DNA of 13,552 nucleotides from Candidatus Scybalocola fimicaballi. Lineage in GTDB: Bacteria > Bacteroidota > Bacteroidia > Bacteroidales > Paludibacteraceae. The notes beneath the pieces are model-generated. The model was not told where the DNA came from. It did not search any database and saw nothing but the letters and a program-made list of their open reading frames with translations. Positions 7,606 to 13,552 of the stretch are shown here, piece by piece. The position numbers were made by a program, and so were the translations under genes. Location of the stretch: contig DCIP01000174.1 of NCBI GenBank assembly GCA_002317115.1, positions 1 to 13,552 of the forward strand. The letters run 5' to 3'. Position 1 is the first letter of the stretch, and each line of letters begins with the position of its first letter.

Positions 7606-8298
7606 TTATTTCAGTTTATCTAAATAATAGCTTATCATTCCTCCATCTCCACCGATTTCAGTGTTGTCGTTGAACCACGATACTACTTGGAATTTGTAGT
7701 AGTTTTTTCCGTCGGCTGTACGGATGATGTAGGTGTGGTATGATGGTTCGTATGTTGGTGGTGGACCGGCATACACTACCGCCTGACTTAGTATCGGATT
7801 GCCTGACGCTTTACACATTGCCGGACCTGAGTTTGGATTAAACCATGGGTTAGCGTCGAAATCCATGTTGTTTGCCATCAGGTATCGGTTCCAGTCGTTC
7901 TTGCTGAATGTCACTTCGATGGTGCTGTCGTCGACTGCCCATTTAAGGTCTTGTGGCAGATCCGCTACACTCTGATATTTGTCATAGTCGACGTATCCAA
8001 GGTCAGCAGCTCCACCTTTGCCTCGTCCTGATGTGCCTGAGTTTGTACGCATCTTGCAGCCGCAGATTGCGAAATCCCACTTGATATTGTAGTATTGGAA
8101 TCCTTCTGGCAGATCACTGTTGGGCGACTCAAGATTCATAAACGTACCGTCTTCCAAACAGAAATATAGCCAGTCGTTGGTGACGCCGGTATTATAACCG
8201 GTGATTCGTGGCAGTGTATAGCCTGTGAATTCGTCGGCTTCATATTTGGCGCAACCGCAGAGTAGGGCAGTGAGTATTATTAATATTGCTTTTCTCAT
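7606..8298 (-). CDS. HmuY-like outer-membrane lipoprotein
   Basis: This is a 230-residue lipoprotein. The signal peptide MRKAILIILTALLCGC has a lipobox ending at C16, so the mature protein would be lipid-anchored. HmuY features are visible: WDFAICGCKMRTNSGTSG (74-91), close to the WDIAFxxxxVRTNxG block of HmuY, and the C-terminal NYYKFQVVSWFNDN...GGMISYYLDKL, close to its YKLQFxSY...G strand pair. HmuY proteins of Porphyromonas take up heme and pass it to the TonB-dependent receptor HmuR. Here the start codon overlaps the receptor stop codon by 4 bp (ATGA), so translation is coupled. Only one histidine is present, so the paired-His heme site of P. gingivalis HmuY is absent; Met ligands or another ligand are possible. 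Confidence 0.82.
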   Translation of the reverse strand: MRKAILIILTALLCGCAKYEADEFTGYTLPRITGYNTGVTNDWLYFCLEDGTFMNLESPNSDLPEGFQYYNIKWDFAICGCKMRTNSGTSGRGKGGAADLGYVDYDKYQSVADLPQDLKWAVDDSTIEVTFSKNDWNRYLMANNMDFDANPWFNPNSGPAMCKASGNPILSQAVVYAGPPPTYEPSYHTYIIRTADGKNYYKFQVVSWFNDNTEIGGDGGMISYYLDKLK

Positions 8299-10658
8299 TT
8301 CTTCTCTTTCTTATCCAATGTCACCTCAAGCTGGACATATCCTCTGGCTCCTGGTGTGGCTGGAATATTGAACACTGTGATTCCGCTTCCCAATGTCTTT
8401 GGCTTATAGTTGAGGATGTTGTCGCAACCAACGGTTAGACGGTAACGGTTGTTGAAACTATGTGTTGTGGCTATGTTTGCCATTCCGTATGCTGGAAGTG
8501 TGACGCGATAATATGCGTCGTAACTTGTTCCCTCGTCTGCCATATAGAGCCGGTCCTGCACATCGAATCTTTTTTTGCCGCTTGCTGTGGCTGACAATAC
8601 TGCTGTCAACGCATATTTGTCTTTCTTAAGTTTGTATTCCAAACTTCCGGTTGCTGCACTTGGGCTTGTAGCGCTTAACTGTAATCCGTCGGTTTTGGAG
8701 ATGTTGACGAAGCTATACGATGCGTTGAGTGTGAAGTGATCACTGATATTCCACTTGCTTAGAATGTCTATTCCCGTCAAAACCTGTTTGTTTAGATTCT
8801 TGTATTCGAAATTATACTGCATGTCGTACACTCTCCATATTCCTTCTATTTTGTCGCGGAAAATATTGGTGTATGCTGTTGCAGACAAGAATAATTTGTC
8901 GTTTGTGAACTCTCCACCAAGTGAGATATATTGGCTCTTTTCTGGAACTAAGTCCTCATTTCCTTTGATCTGGAACATTCCAAGGTTATCCCAGTTGAAG
9001 AACAACTCTTTGATGGATGGGTTACGGTAGTTGATAGAGTAGTTGGCTCGCATGCAAAACTCTTCAGTGAAGTTGTGCTTTACCGCAAACTTTGGCATCG
9101 TCTGAAATCTACGATGTCTCATGATGGCTTTTGAGTGATTGCCTCTCATGCCTAATGACAGCATCCATTTGTCGTTTGCCTGCCACTCATCTTGAGCGTA
9201 GATCTCTGTCTCACGCAAACTTCTTGTCGCCATTGTGTTGTAGATGAATCTGTCGCTTGTAAGGTCGTCGCTGATATATTCCCAACCTGCTATCAGATTG
9301 TGACGTTTGAAATGCTTGCTCGACAAAATAAACTTAGGCTGGAAGATTCTGCTTTCATATACTTTGTTGATTTCGTCTCGACGCTCATGTCTTTTCGATC
9401 TGTTGTAGAAATCGTTGTGGATTTTGGCTTCGATTGTAAACAAATCCTTGATATTCACTTTTGCTTTCGCTCCACACATCATGTCGTTTGAGAATGTGTA
9501 GACGAGGTCTTTAAGCATATCGTAGGTGTTCATGTGGAAATATGTTCCGTAGAGCTGGATTTCCACATTCTTTGTGAAATCAAAATACAGTTTCTGACTG
9601 GCCGACACATGTTGGTTGCCTTCGATTCCCAACGGTGGACGCATATTCTGTGCAATGACCATAGTGTCTTTTGTCAAGATGCCTTCATTGGCTTCCTGTG
9701 TGTAAAGCTTTTCGTCGTTGCTATCCTGGTATAGATTGAATGCATCCGTAGAGCCATACCATAAATCAGTCTGGCCTGTGAATTTTTTACGGTGGAATCC
9801 TGCCGACAACCATCCCTGAAGATTAGGTTTGTCGACGTTTTTCTCATACATATACATGTAGTCCTTAGTCGACGGATTGTCGTAGTTTCTTTCGTTCATC
9901 ATACCGTATCTGGCTCCGGCAGATATCTCAAACGGTTTGGTTGTCTTCTTAGTGATGAGGTTGATTACGGCTCCAGCCGCACGTGATCCGTAGAGTGTGC
10001 TGCTTGCTCCTTTGACTATCTCCACTCGTTCGATGGCATGGAGGTTGAATCTTTCATAGTCGAGGTTTCCTGCCATGTCGCCGGTCATACGTTCTCCATC
10101 CATCAGGAACAACACATGTCTGGCATCCAAACCTTGCATCGACATTTCGTTGCCGAATCCCACTTTCTGTATGTTGAGGCCTGGAGTCTCATGTTGCAAT
10201 GCTTGCTGAAGCGAACCGTGTCCTGTCTCCACCAATCTCTCAGCTGACATTACTTGCGTCGTCACTGCAGATAGTTTAATAGGACGCTCGTCGATTTTGC
10301 CTTCGACATACACGTCTTCCAACATGGTCTCGTCTTCTTCAAGTACGATTGTGATTTTGCTTTGCGACGCCGGTATAGATCCTGACTTTGTCCTATATCC
10401 TACGAATGAAACTTCGTAGAAAATTGTACCGTCGACATTGATATTCGCATTTCCATGAGAGTCGGTCATCTCAGTCTTGACTTTATTTGTATTCGACTCT
10501 TTAGATGGAAGTTCGTCGGTAGAGTAGGAGAAATAGGCTCCGTAGATTGGAGAGGAGCCGTTTTTGTCAACGATGTGTATCGCAATCTCACGACTGAAAA
10601 GCGAGTTCGTGATTGCAATGAACAATAAAGTTAAGAATATTTTTACTCTCGTTGACAC
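8295..10658 (-). CDS. TonB-dependent outer-membrane receptor, HmuR/FepA-like
   Basis: This outer-membrane gated barrel imports a scarce ligand, using energy passed on by TonB. I start it at the GTG at 10658 (787 residues), because that gives a clean signal peptide (STRVKIFLTLLFIAITNSLFS) and lies about 30 nt from a promoter; an in-frame ATG at 10763 would add 35 atypical residues and lie upstream of that promoter. A carboxypeptidase-regulatory-like domain (about 24-107) ends in VFVEG-type VYVEGK. The plug (about 130-240) contains MQGLDARHVLFLMDGERM and ERVEIVKGASSTLYGSRAAGAVINLITKK. The barrel includes YRNPSIKELF (544-553) and NEDLVPEKS (567-575), the counterparts of the FRAP and NPDL motifs of heme receptors. 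The downstream HmuY-like lipoprotein supports heme, but cobalamin or a siderophore remains possible. Confidence 0.9.
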   Translation of the reverse strand: MSTRVKIFLTLLFIAITNSLFSREIAIHIVDKNGSSPIYGAYFSYSTDELPSKESNTNKVKTEMTDSHGNANINVDGTIFYEVSFVGYRTKSGSIPASQSKITIVLEEDETMLEDVYVEGKIDERPIKLSAVTTQVMSAERLVETGHGSLQQALQHETPGLNIQKVGFGNEMSMQGLDARHVLFLMDGERMTGDMAGNLDYERFNLHAIERVEIVKGASSTLYGSRAAGAVINLITKKTTKPFEISAGARYGMMNERNYDNPSTKDYMYMYEKNVDKPNLQGWLSAGFHRKKFTGQTDLWYGSTDAFNLYQDSNDEKLYTQEANEGILTKDTMVIAQNMRPPLGIEGNQHVSASQKLYFDFTKNVEIQLYGTYFHMNTYDMLKDLVYTFSNDMMCGAKAKVNIKDLFTIEAKIHNDFYNRSKRHERRDEINKVYESRIFQPKFILSSKHFKRHNLIAGWEYISDDLTSDRFIYNTMATRSLRETEIYAQDEWQANDKWMLSLGMRGNHSKAIMRHRRFQTMPKFAVKHNFTEEFCMRANYSINYRNPSIKELFFNWDNLGMFQIKGNEDLVPEKSQYISLGGEFTNDKLFLSATAYTNIFRDKIEGIWRVYDMQYNFEYKNLNKQVLTGIDILSKWNISDHFTLNASYSFVNISKTDGLQLSATSPSAATGSLEYKLKKDKYALTAVLSATASGKKRFDVQDRLYMADEGTSYDAYYRVTLPAYGMANIATTHSFNNRYRLTVGCDNILNYKPKTLGSGITVFNIPATPGARGYVQLEVTLDKKEKK

Positions 10659-10691
10659 TATTATAAATTTAATTGTAAATGAAAACTGGTG

Positions 10692-10728
10692 CAAAAATAA
10701 TGGTTGTGTATTGATTTTTTGAAACAAA
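10692..10728 (-). promoter_or_regulatory. Candidate promoter of the receptor-lipoprotein operon
   Basis: On the minus strand TATTTTTG (10699-10692) is a perfect TAnnTTTG -7 box, with TTTG (10728-10725) 25 bp upstream, somewhat longer than the usual 17-23 bp. The predicted start near 10686 would leave a leader of about 28 nt before the GTG at 10658. I see no convincing Fur-type box. Confidence 0.55.
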
Positions 10729-10800
10729 TTCGTAAAAATAGGGCGATTTTTACGTTTGTGCACTTATTGTTGTGCTTTGGACTATCTGTGCGGACGAGAA

Positions 10801-10839
10801 TAATAAAAATCCCAAGCCGACGTTCGTCGACTTGGGATT
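10801..10839 (-). terminator. Rho-independent terminator after the WG-repeat gene
   Basis: A 14-bp stem with one G-T pair, AATCCCAAGCCGAC (10808-10821) with GTCGACTTGGGATT (10826-10839), closes on a 4-nt loop and is followed on the minus strand by TTTTTATTA. It lies about 30 bp after the stop of the WG-repeat gene and separates that operon from the receptor promoter. Confidence 0.92.
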
Positions 10840-10870
10840 ACCAACTTAAAAAATAAAAGATATGAGAATT

Positions 10871-12235
10871 TTAGAATTTCACAGTTACGTACTTGCCGTT
10901 AACCTTAGCCCACAACTGACCTTCTTTGTCGATGTAAACCTCAAGGTTAGAACGCTTAGCCAATGCATAACCATCAGCCTTGAACTCTGAGATATAGTCG
11001 TAGTCGCAGCAAGTGATTGGTGAACCGAATCTATCAACAAGACCGTACTTTCCATTTGTCTTAACACGAGCGACACCACCCTGGAAGTCCTTAGCCTCGT
11101 CGTAGATGAAATCACACAACTGATTGCCCTTGTTGTCGATGTAACCGTAAAGAGTCTTACCGTTTACATTCTTACCAACTGCACAGATACCCTCGTTGTA
11201 CCAACCAACTGTGTTGTACTTGTGCTGAACAACCAACTTACCCTTTGGATCAACGAATCCGTATAGGTAGTTCTCATCCTGAGCTGCAGCCAAACCTTCC
11301 TTGAAGCTCTTAGTGTCAAGGTAAGTAGCGTCCTGAAGACGTGCACCTGAAGGTAGGATGAAGAATGCGTCACCGTTCTGATCCTTAACAGCTGCCACAC
11401 CGTAGCTGAATGAAGAAGCGGCTGTGTACTGCAATGGAACGATTTCGTCGCCATTCTCATTTACATAACCGTACTTGCCATCCTTACCTACACGAGCCAA
11501 ACCGTCGTTGAAGTCAGTAGCGTACTCATACTTTGGTTTTACAACAAACTTACCGTCCTTAGTGTAACCGTACTTGCCGTTCTTAAGTGTACGAACAGGT
11601 GCTGGCCACTTCTTGTTCATCTCTCTCTTAGCATCAGCAACCTTCTTGCCGTAAGGGAACTCGTAGATGAAATCCTGGTATGCCTGCTTTGTTCCTGTCT
11701 TCTGTGCGTTAGCGTAAGACTCAGCCTCACGCTTGTCCTGTGCATCAAGTTCAGACTGGTAAGCTGCTCTTCTTTCAGCAGCAGCCTTCATCTGTGCCTG
11801 ACGTGAAGCCTCCTCAGCTGCCTCGCGTGCTTTTCTGTCAGCCTCCTGAGCCTCCCAAGCAGCAGCGTCTTCCTGTCTCTTCTTCTGCTGTGCCTGGAAA
11901 TATGCCATTAGACTCTCTTTGATCTCTGCCATCTCAGAGTATCCCTTGTCATGCTTAGGCATCGACTCGAAATATGCCTTACAAGCGTTCTGAGCTGCGT
12001 TGTAGTCGTTCTGTGCGTAAGTTGCCTTTGTACGAAGGTAATTTGTACGGGCATTGCTCTTACCTAACAACTTGTCGATCTCATTAAGCTTGTTGATAGT
12101 TGCTTTGTAATCCTTAGCGTTGAATAGGTCTATTGCCTTTGGATAAAGGTCACGTGCCTTTGCATCGTTGTTGTTCTGTGCGAATGCAGAAAAACTTAGA
12201 CTGCTTGCAAGCAGTAGATATAATGCTCTTTTCAT
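10871..12235 (-). CDS. Secreted WG-repeat protein with TPR-like and coiled-coil regions
   Basis: This is a 454-residue exported protein. The signal peptide MKRALYLLLASSLSFSAFA is followed by QNNN. Residues 24-110 look like TPR helices (YPKAIDLFNAKDYKATINKLNEID and YAQNDYNAAQNACKAYFESMP). Residues 111-175 are a highly charged Ala/Glu/Arg/Lys-rich coiled coil. From about 217 to the end there are seven WG-type repeats, here with Tyr in place of Trp (KYGYTKDGKFVV, KYGYVNENGDEIV, LYGFVDPKGKLVV, LYGYIDNKGNQLC, KYGLVDRFGSPIT), which likely form a beta-propeller-like or solenoid surface. No catalytic residues are apparent, and a periplasmic scaffold is a reasonable guess. It lies 15 bp after the SUMF1-type gene and is the last gene of that operon. 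Confidence 0.87.
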   Translation of the reverse strand: MKRALYLLLASSLSFSAFAQNNNDAKARDLYPKAIDLFNAKDYKATINKLNEIDKLLGKSNARTNYLRTKATYAQNDYNAAQNACKAYFESMPKHDKGYSEMAEIKESLMAYFQAQQKKRQEDAAAWEAQEADRKAREAAEEASRQAQMKAAAERRAAYQSELDAQDKREAESYANAQKTGTKQAYQDFIYEFPYGKKVADAKREMNKKWPAPVRTLKNGKYGYTKDGKFVVKPKYEYATDFNDGLARVGKDGKYGYVNENGDEIVPLQYTAASSFSYGVAAVKDQNGDAFFILPSGARLQDATYLDTKSFKEGLAAAQDENYLYGFVDPKGKLVVQHKYNTVGWYNEGICAVGKNVNGKTLYGYIDNKGNQLCDFIYDEAKDFQGGVARVKTNGKYGLVDRFGSPITCCDYDYISEFKADGYALAKRSNLEVYIDKEGQLWAKVNGKYVTVKF

Positions 12236-12250
12236 TTTACTTCTCTATTT

Positions 12251-13552
12251 TTATTCATCCTGGCAGATACGGAAACCTACACTGTTGCTCTTGTATTCTG
12301 GTTTTAACTTCTCTTTAGCGTCGATTGCACAGTTTGAAGCCTCGTCTGCAAACGAACCACCCTTAGCGAAACGAGTCACCTTGTCGTACTGGTTGTTTAC
12401 CCACTCTGCTACGTTACCTGTCATATCGTAGATTCCAAGCTCATTTGGAGCCTTCTCACCTACACCATGTGTAGACTGCTCTGCGTTGTATGCGTTCCAT
12501 GAAACCTCAGTGATGTTGTCACCACCTGCGAATGCTGACTTAGATCCGTTCTTTCCGCCCTTTGCTGCGTACTCCCACTCTTTCTCGCTCATCAAACGAT
12601 ACTTAAGACCTGTCTGCTCGTTTAGCTTCTTGATGAATGTCTGAACCTCGTTCCAAGATACGTTCTCAACTGGACAAGTTCTACAACCCTTGAAGTTAGA
12701 TGGGTTTGTTCCCATTACACGTGCCCACTGGCTCTGAGTGATCTCTGTCTTACCAATATAGAAGCTCTTAACCTCGTGGTTACCCTCAACGTAAACCATG
12801 TCGATTAGACCTGTTACATTACGGTTGTTCTTGTAGTCGATGTACTGCTGGATCTTGATTGCCTGCTGCTTAGGGTATGCCATTGTTGAATCATACTCGT
12901 AAGCTAGGTTGTAGTAAATACCTGCCTCATTCCACTGCTTCTTCTTGTAGTAAGCGTCTGCTGTGCTGATAGCCTTGTCGAATGTCTCGCATGAAGTACC
13001 AGTTGTCTTCCAGTAGTTTGGAGACTTTACACTGATGATTGGCTCGTACTTTCTGTTAGCGAAGTAAACCTCGTCTGCCTTTGTAGAGTCACCCTTTGCC
13101 ATAAGTGCGTTTGCCTCCTTACGCTTAGTTACCTCATATACAAGGAAGTCGTAATCGTTCTCGTTCCAGTCGACTGAAACGATCTCAGACTTTACTACGT
13201 CGATCTTATCAGCGTTAGTGAAGATGTTACGTAGACGGTAGTTGTAACCACGCTGTGATGGATCCATCTTTGTTGTGCTCTCTGTCAAACGCATAAGATC
13301 CAAGAACTCCTTCATTGAGTTGTCTAGCTTAACAACACCTGGCTTAGCAGCATCCTGCTTTCCTACATAAATATCAGTCAAATTCTCTGACCAATCCTTT
13401 ACTACGTATGTCTCTGGTGAGATGTTTGCACCTGCCTTCTCCAAATAGTTAACCTCAACTGTTGTCTTTGCTGATGCGTAATATGTTTTTGCTCTGTCGC
13501 TGTAGAACATCAAAGTCAACGCGAATGTTGCCTTCTTAGGAGTGATCATGTC
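12251..13552 (-). CDS. SUMF1/FGE-sulfatase-domain protein, N terminus outside window
   Basis: The reading frame is still open at the right edge, and no signal peptide follows the ATG at 13549, so I treat the gene as cut off. The visible 433 residues contain an N-terminal region of unknown type, a TPR-like part (FDKAISTADAYYKKKQWNEAGIYYNLAYEYD) and a C-terminal SUMF1 domain of about 180 residues: EVKSFYIGKTEITQSQWARVMG, NPSNFKGCRTCPVENVSWNEV, YRLMSEKEWEYAAKGG, NELGIYDMTGNVAEWVNN, FAKGGSFADEASNCAI and SVGFRI. The paired cysteines of true formylglycine-generating enzymes, after GGSW, are replaced by GGSFADEASNC, so copper-dependent FGE activity is unlikely. Related proteins in Bacteroidetes are often structural or surface proteins (GldJ/GldK are of this fold). 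It is followed 15 bp later by the WG-repeat gene. Confidence 0.87.
   Translation of the reverse strand, partial: DMITPKKATFALTLMFYSDRAKTYYASAKTTVEVNYLEKAGANISPETYVVKDWSENLTDIYVGKQDAAKPGVVKLDNSMKEFLDLMRLTESTTKMDPSQRGYNYRLRNIFTNADKIDVVKSEIVSVDWNENDYDFLVYEVTKRKEANALMAKGDSTKADEVYFANRKYEPIISVKSPNYWKTTGTSCETFDKAISTADAYYKKKQWNEAGIYYNLAYEYDSTMAYPKQQAIKIQQYIDYKNNRNVTGLIDMVYVEGNHEVKSFYIGKTEITQSQWARVMGTNPSNFKGCRTCPVENVSWNEVQTFIKKLNEQTGLKYRLMSEKEWEYAAKGGKNGSKSAFAGGDNITEVSWNAYNAEQSTHGVGEKAPNELGIYDMTGNVAEWVNNQYDKVTRFAKGGSFADEASNCAIDAKEKLKPEYKSNSVGFRICQDE

Noticed and set aside
9868..9878. Isolated GACGGATT in the receptor gene
   Set aside because: A single copy without phased neighbours; expected by chance given the GTCGAC-rich codon use here. 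The same applies to one copy near 8683-8692.
8295..10658. SusC-type glycan importer
   Set aside because: Shorter than SusC proteins (about 1000 residues), and the partner is a HmuY-like lipoprotein, not a SusD-like one.
12251..13552. Formylglycine-generating enzyme
   Set aside because: SUMF1 fold is clear, but the cysteine pair needed for catalysis is not present and no sulfatase gene is nearby.

Overview
The window looks like the chromosome of a Bacteroidales bacterium (Bacteroides/Prevotella-like). Reasons visible in the sequence: promoters of the Bacteroidetes type (TAnnTTTG at -7, TTTG at -33), A/T-rich leaders without Shine-Dalgarno sequences, a DUF4954 protein, a HmuY-type lipoprotein paired with a TonB-dependent receptor, and palindromic intergenic repeats whose translation gives the familiar spurious 'SPLGDLGA' peptide. 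The species cannot be fixed from the sequence alone.

Layout. Minus strand, 27-2153: the groS-groL chaperonin operon, with a sigma-54-like promoter that overlaps an inverted repeat, and a hairpin terminator after groL. 2154-2370: gene-free, holding a long palindromic repeat and A/T-rich degenerate repeats. Minus strand, 2371-5620: a WbpE-like sugar aminotransferase and, 214 bp upstream of it, a DUF4954 protein with its own promoter; a palindrome-rich spacer separates them. 5621-5856: a divergent control region carrying six copies of a GACGGATT-type motif. Plus strand, 5857-7539: a Schlafen AlbA_2 / GHKL-like ATPase / winged-helix protein whose linker encodes a second cluster of the same motif. 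A strong hairpin terminator closes it. Minus strand, 7606-10658: a HmuR-like TonB-dependent receptor and a HmuY-like lipoprotein overlapping by 4 bp, probably a heme or related uptake pair. Minus strand, 10871 to the right edge: a SUMF1-type protein (cut by the window edge) followed 15 bp downstream by a WG-repeat protein, ending in a strong terminator.

The most interesting signal is the GACGGATT family. Copies surround the promoter of the AlbA_2 gene and recur inside that gene at steps of 21, 21, 11, 10 and 21 bp, i.e. whole helical turns. One internal copy is read in a different frame, which suggests that the DNA motif itself matters and not only the peptide. I infer an autoregulatory DNA-binding system; this is untested. 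All other genes belong to recognisable families.
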